Program-made: the position numbers and the translations under genes
In this document: in pieces, positions 1 to 8,944 of the stretch
How the letters are laid out: the number at the start of each line of letters is the position of its first letter
Numbering within the stretch: position 1 is the first letter of the stretch
Notes under the pieces: model-generated
Seen by the model: only the letters and a program-made list of their open reading frames with translations
Database searches by the model: none
Told to the model about the DNA's origin: nothing
NCBI GenBank assembly: GCA_944380265.1
Contig: CALWGY010000003.1
Location: forward strand, 80,032-144,031
Direction: 5' to 3'
Origin: an uncultured Clostridia bacterium
GTDB lineage: Bacteria > Bacillota > Clostridia > Christensenellales > UBA1242
Length of the DNA stretch: 64,000 nt

Positions 1-1459
1 TTTGGTTTGTGGAAGAAATTACAAGTGCAACTTCAAATTTGTTTGTTGGATATGAGCCATATAAAACATCATATTGCGATTCAATAAAACTCTTGCTTGG
101 AAGCCCTTCATAAAATGCAGCACTTGTGCTACCTGAAACAACACTGTTTGTTATGTTGGTTGAAACCTTAACAACACTGTTACCTTTTTTTGTTAATATG
201 TTAAGTGGGCTTGCATAGGAAAAAGATATGTCGTTTATGGTTTTGTTGTTATCATTTTTTTCATATTCTTTAACATAATTAATAAATTCTGGACTAATAA
301 AGTTATAATGTGAAAAAGAAATGTAGTTGTTTGATGGTTCGTTAACAATAATTTCGTCGCCATCAGGAAATTCTTGTGGTCGTTCGTTGTCCGCCAAACT
401 TCCATCTGTTATGGTGTTTAAGTCAACCGCCACCGTTGAAATTGCAATTGGATAACCAGAAAGTGTGTCGCTTTGCAATTTGTTTATGTAATTAGTAAAT
501 CCGTTCGAAATTGCTAAAACAAGCGCAACTCCAATAATTCCAATGCTTCCGGCAAAGGATGTCATGAATGTTCTGCCCTTTTTGCTTAACAAATTTTTAC
601 CAGACAAACTTAGTGCCGTGCCATAACCCATTGCACTTTTTTTAAGTTTTTTACGTCTTGGTTTTTTTGTTTCGTTTTTGTTAGGTTCAGTTGAAACTTC
701 CTTGTTTGTGTTGTTTAGTTCTGTTTTGTTTTCTTCCAAATTTTCATTTAAAGAAGTTTCTTCTGTGTTTTTGTTTTCTATTTTATAAGGATTGTTGTCA
801 TCAATAATTTCTCCATCTGTCATGGAAATTATACGGCTGGAATATGCGTTTGCAAGTTCCGCGTTGTGGGTTACCATAATTATTAATTTGTTTGTTGAAA
901 TCTTTTTTAAAATGTTCATAACCTGAACACTTGTTTTGGAATCTAGTGCCCCAGTTGGCTCATCTGCCAAAATTATGTCGGGGTCATTAACAAGAGCTCT
1001 TGCAATGGCAACACGTTGCATTTGCCCACCACTTAATTGGTTTGGCTTTTTATTTGCTTGGTCTTTAAGTCCAACTTCTTTTAACGCATTTAACGCAAGT
1101 TTTTTTCGTTCCTTTTTTGACACTCCCGACAAACTTAGCGCAAGTTCCACGTTTCCTAAAACACTTAAATGTGAAATTAGATTGTAACTTTGAAACACAA
1201 AACCAATGGAATGGTTGCGGTATGTGTCCCAGTCGGCATCTTTAAATTCTTTTGTTGATTTTCCGTTAATAATTAAGTCGCCAGAAGTGTAACGATCCAA
1301 ACCACCAACAATGTTTAATAAAGTTGTTTTTCCGCAACCGGACGGACCCAAAATTGAAACAAACTCCGATTCCCTAAAATCAACACTAACACCTTTTAGG
1401 GCTTTAACCGTGGTGTCACCTGCAACATAATTTTTAACAATGTTTTTAAGTTGTAACAT
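1..1459 (-). CDS. MacB-type ABC transporter, ATPase fused to permease (partial)
   Basis: The leftward reading frame is open from the ATG at 1459 to the window edge, so the C-terminus is missing. The N-terminal ~230 residues are an ABC ATPase of the LolD/MacB class: Walker [10 protein letters not shown], signature [15 protein letters not shown], Walker [13 protein letters not shown] and the H-loop MVTHN are all readable. A Glu/Asn-rich linker follows (~235-275), then a basic patch and a membrane segment ([18 protein letters not shown]) that begins a MacB/FtsX-like permease with a long extracytoplasmic domain. A strong ribosome binding site (AAAGGAGAAA) sits directly upstream. Fused forms in Bacillota usually export peptides or act in envelope stress or bacitracin-type resistance. 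The substrate here cannot be told. Confidence 0.9.
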   Translation of the reverse strand, partial: MLQLKNIVKNYVAGDTTVKALKGVSVDFRESEFVSILGPSGCGKTTLLNIVGGLDRYTSGDLIINGKSTKEFKDADWDTYRNHSIGFVFQSYNLISHLSVLGNVELALSLSGVSKKERKKLALNALKEVGLKDQANKKPNQLSGGQMQRVAIARALVNDPDIILADEPTGALDSKTSVQVMNILKKISTNKLIIMVTHNAELANAYSSRIISMTDGEIIDDNNPYKIENKNTEETSLNENLEENKTELNNTNKEVSTEPNKNETKKPRRKKLKKSAMGYGTALSLSGKNLLSKKGRTFMTSFAGSIGIIGVALVLAISNGFTNYINKLQSDTLSGYPIAISTVAVDLNTITDGSLADNERPQEFPDGDEIIVNEPSNNYISFSHYNFISPEFINYVKEYEKNDNNKTINDISFSYASPLNILTKKGNSVVKVSTNITNSVVSGSTSAAFYEGLPSKSFIESQYDVLYGSYPTNKFEVALVISSTNQ

Positions 1460-1690
1460 TTTTCTCCTTTAAAATTTTAATGCAGCAAAGCATTATATTT
1501 TTATTAATAAATTTGTATCAAAATTTTAGTTATTTGTTTTTTTATATTAAACTTTATTTAATTAATTTTTAAAAAAATTAAACCCAAACATTATATTATT
1601 TTAACATTAATTTAATTATATTTTTTTATAACAAAACTTGTCAAACTTTATGCACTTTTAAATAAATTTGTTTAAATTTTGTTTTGGGTA

Positions 1691-1719
1691 TTGAAAATGC
1701 ACAAAAACTTTATTATACT
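1691..1719 (+). promoter_or_regulatory. SigA-type promoter for the GNAT gene
   Basis: TTGAAA at 1691-1696 and TATACT at 1714-1719 are separated by 17 bp, about 80 bp before the GNAT start. It lies in the 338-bp divergent gap (1460-1797), which otherwise shows only AT-rich sequence with no recognisable gene. Confidence 0.65.
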
Positions 1720-1797
1720 AATATAACTTTAAATTAAACAAAAATAGTTAATATAATATTTGTTTTATTAAAAATAAAAAAAGGAGTGTGAAAAAAT

Positions 1798-2571
1798 ATG
1801 AAGAGTTTGGTTGGTGGTGTTAAAATTAATATAAATGAAGCATTAAAAATTACGAATTTTTTAAATTCTATTTCACATTCTCAAAAAGAATGCTATGGTT
1901 ATGCCACCACAAAAGATGGTCAACTTTTTGTTATTTATAACAATAAAAAACATGTGGAAGCAGTAACTTTTAAGTATGTTCAAAAACACACCAAAAATGG
2001 AGTTACGCAAGAACTTGTTCCAGTTAAAGTTGGACACGCATTAATTCAAATTATAAAACCTGAAAGGCGTTTACACATTTCCTTTATTAAAGTTGAAGAT
2101 GAATTTAAAAACCACGGAGTTGGCAGCGAACTTTTATCCTATATTGAAACATATGCAAAAGAAAAAAATTTAAAATCTGTTACACTTGATAGTTTGTGCA
2201 CCTACACAAATGGAAAACAAACTGTTGCATTTAGAGGCGATGAAGAAGACAGAATTAAACTTATGCAAATTAAACAATCGGGAAAATATGTTGACAAAAA
2301 TTTGTTATTTTACTTAAAAAACGGATACCGTTTGCAAAGTGGCAGAAAACCAGAATGGGAATATTTAAAACCAATGATTAAAACACGCATTGTTGCACGA
2401 AAACCACAAGTTTCAAAAATTGCATCTGTTGTTAGTGTTAGTGTGTTTAGACTCAAAAAACCACTTGTTTATCGCGTACCAAAAAGCACATCTGTGTTAA
2501 TACAAAAGAAAACAAAAAAACGCAAACAAAACTACAATGCATTAACAATAACTGGCGGAAAACAAATTTAA
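1798..2571 (+). CDS. GNAT family N-acetyltransferase with basic tail
   Basis: This 257-residue protein carries the GNAT acetyl-CoA binding motif (FKNHGVGSELL, about residues 103-113), preceded by the usual beta strand (LHISFIKVED) and followed by a helix and the strand KSVTLDS. Such enzymes transfer an acetyl group from acetyl-CoA to an amine. The substrate is unknown. After about residue 193 the chain becomes a Lys/Arg-rich tail of some 60 residues not needed for the fold, which might bind nucleic acid or ribosomes (inference). The start is supported by AAAGGAGTG at 1780-1788. It is one of three unrelated-looking GNAT genes in the window (others at 20091 and 25708). Confidence 0.8.
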   Translation: MKSLVGGVKININEALKITNFLNSISHSQKECYGYATTKDGQLFVIYNNKKHVEAVTFKYVQKHTKNGVTQELVPVKVGHALIQIIKPERRLHISFIKVEDEFKNHGVGSELLSYIETYAKEKNLKSVTLDSLCTYTNGKQTVAFRGDEEDRIKLMQIKQSGKYVDKNLLFYLKNGYRLQSGRKPEWEYLKPMIKTRIVARKPQVSKIASVVSVSVFRLKKPLVYRVPKSTSVLIQKKTKKRKQNYNALTITGGKQI

Positions 2572-2647
2572 AATAAACTTATAGGATTATAAATTTGCAA
2601 GTAAATAAAAAACCAAAATTTAAACTCATAAATTTAAATAGTACAGC

Positions 2648-2679
2648 AAAAAAAGTAACACATAAAAGTTACTTTTTTT
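2648..2679 (+). terminator. Intrinsic terminator
   Basis: Stem AAAAGTAAC (2651-2659) pairs with GTTACTTTT (2668-2676) and continues into a T run. It separates the GNAT gene from the FAD enzyme operon. Confidence 0.75.
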
Positions 2680-2802
2680 ATAAATTCAACAATTATTAAA
2701 CAAAATTAAAAAATAATCATTTTTAAAAACATTTTGTTAACACTTTTTTAAAACATAAAAAAATAGTAAAATAAATAAAAAAAACAATTAAGGTTTAATT
2801 TT

Positions 2803-3963
2803 ATGCAAAACAAAAACATTCTAATAATTGGCGGTGGTGCAAGCGGGCTTATGTGTGCCCTAACCTGCGTTTTAAACAACAAAAGCGTTTGTGTGCTAGA
2901 AAGCGGGTTTAAGGTTGGCAAAAAAATTTTGGTTAGTGGCAATGGCAGATGCAACCTAACAAACAAAAATATTTTAAAAAATTGTTATAACAATTATCCT
3001 GAACAACTTAATGTTTTTAATAACGCAAAAACATTAGAACTTTTTTCTTCACTGGGGCTTGAAACATATTTTGATGAAGAAGGCAGATGCTACCCAATTT
3101 CAAACCACTCAAAATCGGTGTTAGATGTTATTTTAAACAAACTTAATAACCCACTTTGCGAAATTATTACAAATAGCGAAGTTAAAAACATTGAAAAAAT
3201 TGGCGACCATTTTATTGTTAAAACAAGCACAGAAACATTTAAGGCAAACAAAGTTGTTTTGGCAACTGGCGGAAACAGTGTTTTGCCAATTTTGAAAAGT
3301 TTAAACATTCCACACAAAACCTTTAAGCCAAGTTTGTGCGGACTTAAAACCACGCAAAACTTGAAGCAACTAAATGGAATTAGGGTTAATGCTTTGGTTT
3401 CGCTTTTAAAAGGTAACAAATTGGAACACAGCGAAGTTGGCGAAGTTTTGTTTAAGGAAGATGGTTTAAGCGGAATTTGCATTTTTAACATTTCTGCAAA
3501 AATGAATTGGTTAAACCTAGAAAATGCAAAAGTTGTTGTTAACTTGTTCCCAAACCTAACTTTTGAAGAACTAACTAAAAAATTAAAAACAAGAGTTAAT
3601 AATTTAAGTAATTATGCCACACACAAATTTTTTGATGGCATGCTTCAACCAGCACTTGCAAACGAGATTTTTTTTAGAACCAAAATTAACACAAACAAAA
3701 TTATTAAATCTTTATCGGATGAAAATTTAGCACAACTTGCCAAGATTTTGCAAAGTTTGGAATTTAATGTTTGCGGAACACAAAACAACTTTCAGGTTTT
3801 TAGCGGAGGCATTGAACTAAGCAGTATTACAAAAACACTGGAATGCAAAACTGTTAAAAACTTGTTTTTCTGTGGTGAAATTTTGAACGTTGATGGAATG
3901 TGTGGCGGTTACAATTTGCAATGGGCATGGACAAGTGGACACATTGTTGGAGAAAACCTATGA
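2803..3963 (+). CDS. HI0933/BaiN-like FAD-dependent oxidoreductase
   Basis: This 386-residue flavoprotein belongs to the HI0933/YhiN family (COG2081, often labelled aminoacetone oxidase-like). Visible marks are the N-terminal dinucleotide-binding motif IIGGGASGLMCA, the family signature GKKILVSGNGRCNLTN around residue 45-60, the second FAD contact VVLATGGNS, and the C-terminal FAD motif with GGYNLQWAW. Length matches the family (about 390-420). The physiological substrate is not established for most members. BaiN in bile-acid-using clostridia is a flavin reductase of steroid intermediates, but nothing here shows that role. The stop codon overlaps the start of the next FAD enzyme (ATGA), so the two are translationally coupled. 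Confidence 0.9.
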   Translation: MQNKNILIIGGGASGLMCALTCVLNNKSVCVLESGFKVGKKILVSGNGRCNLTNKNILKNCYNNYPEQLNVFNNAKTLELFSSLGLETYFDEEGRCYPISNHSKSVLDVILNKLNNPLCEIITNSEVKNIEKIGDHFIVKTSTETFKANKVVLATGGNSVLPILKSLNIPHKTFKPSLCGLKTTQNLKQLNGIRVNALVSLLKGNKLEHSEVGEVLFKEDGLSGICIFNISAKMNWLNLENAKVVVNLFPNLTFEELTKKLKTRVNNLSNYATHKFFDGMLQPALANEIFFRTKINTNKIIKSLSDENLAQLAKILQSLEFNVCGTQNNFQVFSGGIELSSITKTLECKTVKNLFFCGEILNVDGMCGGYNLQWAWTSGHIVGENL

Positions 3964-5537
3964 TTAAAATTGAAAATTTAAAATTTGCACCATGCTATGT
4001 TGAAAACGATATTTTAAATTTGGTTTCAAAAACTTTAAAATGCAAACTTGCCGATATTGAAAATTATGTTGTTTTAAAAAAATCTATTGATGCAAGAAAA
4101 AAGCCTGACGTTAAAATTGTTTTAACTTTGGCTGTTAAATTAAAAAACAAAAACCATGTTGCAGGGTTTGAAGATATTACGCCAAATTTTTCGGGTCTAG
4201 AATATGAAAACATTTCAAATGCGTTGCCAACAAATTTTTTAAGACCAGTTGTGGTTGGGTTTGGACCTGCCGGAATGTTTTGTGCATTAAGCCTTGCCTA
4301 TATGGGACTAAAACCAATTGTGGTTGAACAAGGCAAAAGTGTTGAAGACCGAACAAAAGATGTTTTAACCTTTTGGGAAACTGGAAAAATTAATCCATTT
4401 TCAAATGTTCAATTTGGTGAAGGTGGTGCAGGAACTTTTAGTGATGGAAAACTTAACACCAACCTAAACAACACATATTGCAAAAAAGTTATTAACGAAT
4501 TTGTTTTGATGGGTGCACCAAATGAAATTGCTTATGTTAACAAACCACACATTGGAAGTGACAACCTAAAAACAGTTGTTAAAAACATAAGGCAAAAAAT
4601 AATTCAACTTGGCGGAACAGTTTTGTTTAACACACAGTTTGTTAACTACACCGCAGTTTCTGACAATTTGCGTGGGGTTATTGTTAAAAACCTGCAAACA
4701 AATGATACAAAAATCATAAACACAAATCATTTGATTTTGGCTGTTGGACACAGTGCACGCCAAACTTTTAACACTCTTTTTAACAATGGTTTGGAAATTA
4801 AACAAAAGCCTTTTGCCATGGGTGTTAGAATTGAGCAAAGCCAATCCGACATTAACATTAGCCAATATGGCTCTAACAACAAACTGTTGCCAAATGCCGA
4901 TTACAAACTTGCGGTTCATTTAAGTAGCGGCAGAAGTGTTTTTACATTTTGCATGTGTCCAGGCGGTGTTGTTGTTAACTCGGCAAGTGATGAAGGAGAA
5001 ATTGTAACTAACGGAATGAGTTATTTTGCACGTGACAAACAAAATGCAAACAGTGCAGTTTTGGTTAACGTTTTGCCAAGCGACTTTAAAACCGACCACC
5101 CACTTGGTGGTGTTTACTTTCAGCAAAAATATGAACAACAGGCATTTAACCTAACAAAAAGTTTTTATTGCCCTGCCCAAAGTGTGGGTGAATTTTTAAC
5201 TGGAAAAAAGACACCGTTGAAAATTGAGCCCAGCCTGAAAGTTAAAATTTGTGACATAAAAAAATGCTTGCCAAACTTTGTGGTGGAAAGTTTGATGGAA
5301 GCATTACCAATGCTTAACAATAAATTAAAAAATTTTGCACACCCACAAAATTTGCTTATTGCCATTGAAAGCCGAACATCTTCACCCATAACCATTGTTA
5401 GAAACGAAAAGTTACAAACAAAAATTAAAGGAATTTTCCCGTGTGGCGAAGGCGCTGGTTATGCAGGTGGAATTATTAGCAGTGCTGTTGATGGTGTTAA
5501 AGTTGCAGAACAAATTTATTTGGAAAACAAAAGTTAA
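3960..5537 (+). CDS. NAD(P)/FAD-dependent oxidoreductase (COG2509 type)
   Basis: This 525-residue protein matches the uncharacterised FAD dehydrogenase family COG2509. It has an N-terminal ~90-residue domain, then the Rossmann motif VVVGFGPAGMFCALSLA (about 97-113), the family signature NVQFGEGGAGTFSDGKL, and a C-terminal FAD motif FPCGEGAGYAGGIISSAVDG. The frame is open upstream to 3900, but the ATG at 3960 overlapping the upstream stop is chosen because the extra residues only re-read the upstream gene. Members are usually annotated as oxidoreductases without a known substrate. The pair probably forms a two-gene operon. The convergent gap after it (5538-5640) is T-rich with no clear hairpin. 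Confidence 0.88.
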   Translation: MIKIENLKFAPCYVENDILNLVSKTLKCKLADIENYVVLKKSIDARKKPDVKIVLTLAVKLKNKNHVAGFEDITPNFSGLEYENISNALPTNFLRPVVVGFGPAGMFCALSLAYMGLKPIVVEQGKSVEDRTKDVLTFWETGKINPFSNVQFGEGGAGTFSDGKLNTNLNNTYCKKVINEFVLMGAPNEIAYVNKPHIGSDNLKTVVKNIRQKIIQLGGTVLFNTQFVNYTAVSDNLRGVIVKNLQTNDTKIINTNHLILAVGHSARQTFNTLFNNGLEIKQKPFAMGVRIEQSQSDINISQYGSNNKLLPNADYKLAVHLSSGRSVFTFCMCPGGVVVNSASDEGEIVTNGMSYFARDKQNANSAVLVNVLPSDFKTDHPLGGVYFQQKYEQQAFNLTKSFYCPAQSVGEFLTGKKTPLKIEPSLKVKICDIKKCLPNFVVESLMEALPMLNNKLKNFAHPQNLLIAIESRTSSPITIVRNEKLQTKIKGIFPCGEGAGYAGGIISSAVDGVKVAEQIYLENKS

Positions 5538-5640
5538 AAACTATTTTTGTTTTCCTTTTTTTGTTAAGTAATTTTTTTATTTTTTAATTGTTTTGTTTTT
5601 TTTTACCTATTATTTGTTTAGGTTTTGGTGTTTTATTTTT

Positions 5641-6228
5641 TTATTTTTCGTTCTTTTTATTTTCCATTTTGGTTTTATCAACAAAACTAAAATTTTCGTC
5701 TTTAATTTTCACCCAATAAAGTTTGTTTTCTTTTAAGTTTCCACGATAAAAGATGTGTGTTTGCAAAACCTGTTCGTCGTTTTCAACTTTATAGGAAATT
5801 TTATAAAAGTTGAAACCTAAAATGTTTAAAAACGGATTAATGTAAAACAATTTGTTTTTAACGTAAACAACTCCAATCATGCAAAGAATTAAAACAAAAA
5901 CAACAACCATGCTGACTTTTGACAAATCAAAAGTTATTGCAAACAAAACAAATAAGGAAAAGTAGCCTAAAAAATGTCTGTCTGTTATGTTGTTCCACTC
6001 CATTATTATTACTTTTTGTGATTTTTCCTTTTGATTAAAAATTTCCAATTTTAAACCTAGCAAACCAAGAGCAATAACCACAATTAGCGCAACAAAAACA
6101 ATGGTGTTTAACACATTGAAATGCAAATTATCATTTATTAGTTCCATAACAAGTTTAACCCAAATTAAAAAATACATTGGTATGAATGCCGACAAAAACA
6201 GCATTATGTTTTTAAGTGTTTGTTTCAT
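5641..6228 (-). CDS. Four-helix membrane protein, KwaA-like candidate
   Basis: This 195-residue protein has four predicted membrane helices (about 8-28, 40-60, 88-105 and 107-127) followed by a cytoplasmic, charged C-terminal region of about 65 residues. The middle stretch ITDRHFLGYFSLFVLFA and the later YVKNKLFYINPFLN look like the conserved parts of four-helix proteins found in defence islands, including KwaA of the Kiwa anti-phage system. That link is from memory of the family pattern, not from a search. No KwaB (DUF4868) partner lies beside it: neighbours are an FAD enzyme and a collagen-like gene. If it is a KwaA relative it is an orphan. Treat the function as unknown. Confidence 0.55.
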   Translation of the reverse strand: MKQTLKNIMLFLSAFIPMYFLIWVKLVMELINDNLHFNVLNTIVFVALIVVIALGLLGLKLEIFNQKEKSQKVIIMEWNNITDRHFLGYFSLFVLFAITFDLSKVSMVVVFVLILCMIGVVYVKNKLFYINPFLNILGFNFYKISYKVENDEQVLQTHIFYRGNLKENKLYWVKIKDENFSFVDKTKMENKKNEK

Positions 6229-6432
6229 TGTTTATCCTTTTTTTTAATTATTAACAAAATTTTAAAAAACTAAAACTTTTAATTTGTTGCTTTATGCTTT
6301 AACATAATTTACATAAATAATAATTAAAAACAAACAAAGAAAAAAGCACTTATTTTTCACACTACTTTTCTTAATTTTCCAATTAAACACAAGCGGTTTG
6401 TTGGTTTTATTTTTAGAATTTTTTACGCATCT

Positions 6433-6467
6433 AAAAAAAAGCAAAGTTCTATTTCTAGAACTTTGCT
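6433..6467 (-). terminator. Terminator of the collagen-like gene
   Basis: A perfect 12-bp stem (6440-6451 with 6456-6467, loop of 4) is followed on the minus strand by eight T residues (complement of 6433-6440). It starts 12 bases after the stop codon, so the collagen protein really ends on Gly-X-Y repeats. Confidence 0.92.
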
Positions 6468-6478
6468 TGTTGTTTTTA

Positions 6479-7597
6479 TTATGGGCCAGTTGGACCTGTT
6501 GGTCCGGTTGCACCGGTTGGGCCTGTTGGACCAGTTGGACCTGTTGCACCAACCAAACCTTGAATTCCTTGTGGACCAGTTGGACCTGTTGCGCCCGTTG
6601 GCCCTGTTGGGCCAGTTACACCTGCTGTTCCTGCTGGACCTGTTGGGCCAGTTGCACCAGCTAAACCTTGAATGCCTTGTGGTCCGGTTGGACCGGTTGC
6701 TCCGGTAGGACCAGTAGCACCTGTTGTTCCTGCTGTTCCGGCTGCACCTGTTGGACCAGTTGGGCCAGTTACACCTTGCAATCCTTGAACACCTTGTGGA
6801 CCAGTTGGACCTGTTGCGCCAGCCAAACCTTGTGGACCTGTTGGGCCAGTTGCACCAGCCAAACCTTGAATACCTTGTGGGCCAGTTGGTCCGGTTGCGC
6901 CTGTTGCTCCCGCAGGTCCGGTTGGACCGGTTACACCTGCCAAACCTTGAACACCTTGTGGGCCAGTTGGTCCGGTTGCGCCTGTTGCTCCCGCAGGTCC
7001 GGTTGGACCGGTTATACCTGCCAAACCTTGAATTCCTTGTGGACCAGTTGGACCTGTTGCGCCTGTTGGACCAGTTGGACCAGTTACGCCAGCACCACCA
7101 CTTGGGCCAGTTGGTCCTTGTGGAATTGTTAAGTTTAAAAAGAAGTTAGGACTAACACCCGTTATGCTTGCCGAAGCAGCACTTCCTGGTGCGCCAGTTG
7201 TAACTATTCCAATTGAAATTGTTGGAGTGGAGCCATTTGCACCAGCAGGGCCTGTTGGACCTGTTGGACCGGTTGCGCCTGTTGCTCCGGTTGCACCTGT
7301 TGGTCCTTGTGGTCCTTGAATTCCCTGCGGACCAGTTGGTCCGGTTGCACCACGAGGAATAAAGAAATTTAGTGTGTGGTTTGGTGCACCTGTTGTGTCA
7401 ATAACAGCAGCATCTGTGCCCGGTGCTGTTGTGGTTGTTGTGCCAATTGTTATTGTTTCGGTTGCAGGGCCAGTTGGTCCTGTTGGACCGGTTGGGCCTT
7501 GTGGTCCACGAGGCCCTGTTGCGCCACGACAACTTGAACAGGTGCAACTGTTGCAACCACAACCACCACAGCCACATGAGTTATTAAAAAAGCACAT
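6479..7597 (-). CDS. Collagen-like Gly-X-Y repeat protein (spore surface type)
   Basis: The 372-residue protein opens with a Cys/Gly-rich segment ([16 protein letters not shown], residues ~8-23), then Gly-X-Y triplets dominated by GPT, GAT and GPQ. Two short non-collagen spacers interrupt the repeats early on ([16 protein letters not shown] and [17 protein letters not shown]), resembling each other. In Bacillus and Clostridium such proteins (BclA/BclB types) form hair-like fibres on the exosporium, normally with a globular C-terminal domain for trimerisation. Here there is none: the chain stops within GPTGPTGP. The Cys cluster may supply crosslinking instead (inference). The start has AGGAGAAA at proper spacing. 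GC content is locally higher because of Gly/Pro codons. Plus-strand frames inside it are shadows. Confidence 0.9.
   Translation of the reverse strand: MCFFNNSCGCGGCGCNSCTCSSCRGATGPRGPQGPTGPTGPTGPATETITIGTTTTTAPGTDAAVIDTTGAPNHTLNFFIPRGATGPTGPQGIQGPQGPTGATGATGATGPTGPTGPAGANGSTPTISIGIVTTGAPGSAASASITGVSPNFFLNLTIPQGPTGPSGGAGVTGPTGPTGATGPTGPQGIQGLAGITGPTGPAGATGATGPTGPQGVQGLAGVTGPTGPAGATGATGPTGPQGIQGLAGATGPTGPQGLAGATGPTGPQGVQGLQGVTGPTGPTGAAGTAGTTGATGPTGATGPTGPQGIQGLAGATGPTGPAGTAGVTGPTGPTGATGPTGPQGIQGLVGATGPTGPTGPTGATGPTGPTGP
6860..7102 (-). repeat. 81-bp internal repeats of the collagen gene
   Basis: Near-identical 81-bp units (27 residues, nine Gly-X-Y triplets, each containing GPQG[IV]QGLAG) begin at about 6860, 6941 and 7022. 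The phase of 81 keeps the reading frame, so copy number can change without breaking the protein. Confidence 0.85.
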
Positions 7598-7775
7598 AGT
7601 TTCTCCTAATATTTTTTTGTAGTAAAAAATTATAATTTTTTATGTTGTAAAAAGTTTTTGTGTAGGTTTTTTAACTTGTTAACTTTTTTTACTACTTACT
7701 TATATTATGAGTTTTAATTGTTATTTTGTTAAAACAACAATTATTTAATAAATTTGCATATCCTTTTTTGTATAA

Positions 7776-7813
7776 AAAAATCACATTGCCTTTTTTTTGA
7801 CAAAGTGATTTTT
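7776..7813. terminator. Intrinsic terminator after the Nudix gene
   Basis: AAAAATCAC (7776-7784) pairs with GTGATTTTT (7805-7813) around a 20-base loop. Flanking A and T runs allow function on either strand. It lies just beyond the leftward Nudix gene. Confidence 0.6.
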
Positions 7814-7865
7814 ATTTTTTTTATTTACTTTAAAAATTTTTTTTAACTAACTGTTTAAATTAATA

Positions 7866-8324
7866 TTATTTTATTTCTCCTAAAACAAACTTCACGTTGT
7901 TTCGAAGATTTTTTCCGTTTTTTGTGTAATCATTGTAAAAAGCCGACGCCACTTCGGGTGGCATAAGTGGAATTTTTGGAATATCGGAAATTTCAATTAA
8001 CTTTGGAATATAAACTCCATTGTTTCGGTTTTCCTGAAACTCTTCGCCCTGTCCGGAACCAAACACCCCATCAATCCACTCTGCCAAGAAAAAATGTTCA
8101 ATGCTGTTTTTGTTTTCATAAGTGTACACTTTCTTTATTGGTTTTATTATTATACCAAACTCTTCAAGAACTTCTCTTTGAACACACTCTTTTTCAGTTT
8201 CATTTTCTTCCATACCGCCACCAGGAAATGTGTAAAATATTCTTCCTTGTCTTTCGCGGTACATTGTTACAAGTTTTCCTTCTTTAATAATTATTGCTCT
8301 TGAACGAATTCTTTTTTCTTCCAT
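7866..8324 (-). CDS. Nudix hydrolase
   Basis: This 152-residue protein has a complete Nudix box: G-x5-E-x7-REVLEEFGI within the stretch beginning GGGMEEN (about residues 37-59). The Glu residues of REVLEE bind the metal that activates water for cleaving a nucleoside diphosphate linked to another group X. N-terminal strand RSRAIIIKEGKLVTMYRE is typical. Substrates of this family (oxidised dNTPs, ADP-ribose, NADH, Ap4A) cannot be told from the sequence. It is transcribed alone, leftward, with its promoter close to the repeat array at 8376. Confidence 0.9.
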   Translation of the reverse strand: MEEKRIRSRAIIIKEGKLVTMYRERQGRIFYTFPGGGMEENETEKECVQREVLEEFGIIIKPIKKVYTYENKNSIEHFFLAEWIDGVFGSGQGEEFQENRNNGVYIPKLIEISDIPKIPLMPPEVASAFYNDYTKNGKNLRNNVKFVLGEIK

Positions 8325-8375
8325 AATTGTGTTTTCACCTATTTTTTAATAATCATTTTTTCAAATTTGATTAAT

Positions 8376-8823
8376 ATAAACTACGTGATATTAAAATTTG
8401 AACAAGCAAATTTTAAATTGCCGATGGCAATTCCACAATAAATTGTGGCATCACAGTTTGAATAACCATCAGTTGTTTGCAAATATCCCTTCGGGCTGCT
8501 TGCCTCCAACTTCCGATAATATAAACTAAGCGGTGTTAAAATTTAAACAAGTTAAATTTTAAAGTTTGCTAACGCAACCTGCACAATACTTGTGCCACCG
8601 CAATTTGAATAACCATCAGTTGTTTGCAAATATCCCTTCGGGCTGCTTGCCTCCAACTTCCGATAATATAAACTAAGCGGTGTTAAAATTTAAACAAGTT
8701 AAATTTTAAAGTTTGCTAACGCAACCTGCACAATACTTGTGCCACCGCAGTTTGAATAAACATCAGTTGTATGCAAATATCACTTTCAGTGCTGCTTGCC
8801 TTCAACTTCCGATAATATAAACT
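8376..8823 (+). repeat. Triple tandem array of a structured ~147-bp repeat
   Basis: Three units start at 8376, 8521 and 8668 (periods 145, 147 and 149 bp) and end at 8823. Each begins ATAAACTA and ends AACTTCCGATAAT. Domain I is closed by GTGAT/ATCAC in unit 1 and by GCGGTG/CACCGC in units 2 and 3. Inside lie an AT-rich hairpin, a short hairpin (ATTGCC/GGCAAT in unit 1, TTGC/GCAA in units 2 and 3) and a third hairpin (CCACAAT/ATTGTGG or GCACAA/TTGTGC). Domain II is AGTTG/CAACT enclosing a tip of CCC-TTCG-GGG or CACT-TTC-AGTG. The array fills the gap between the Nudix gene and gyrA. No reading frame is present. Confidence 0.9.
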
Positions 8824-8944
8824 TTGTTGATTTGCTAATATCAAAATTTATTATTAAAAAATTTTCTTTTGTTCATTTGTTTATTATTTAGTTTTTAATT
8901 TTTAATCTTTAAATTAAAACAAACATTAAAATTTTTAATTATTT

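Noticed and set aside
3900..5537. Fusion of the two FAD enzymes
   Set aside because: The first frame has a clear TGA stop at 3961-3963, overlapping the ATG of the second in another frame. This is ordinary translational coupling.
6398..7622. Long plus-strand frames rich in Cys, Trp, Leu and Gln
   Set aside because: They are antisense readings of the Gly-X-Y codons of the collagen gene, which has the ribosome binding site, Cys-rich start and terminator.
5538..8324. Kiwa or other complete defence system
   Set aside because: Only a KwaA-like candidate is present. No KwaB, nuclease or other effector gene lies nearby.
8376..8823. CRISPR array
   Set aside because: Units are 145-149 bp and directly adjacent, with no short repeat and unique spacer pattern, and there are no cas genes.
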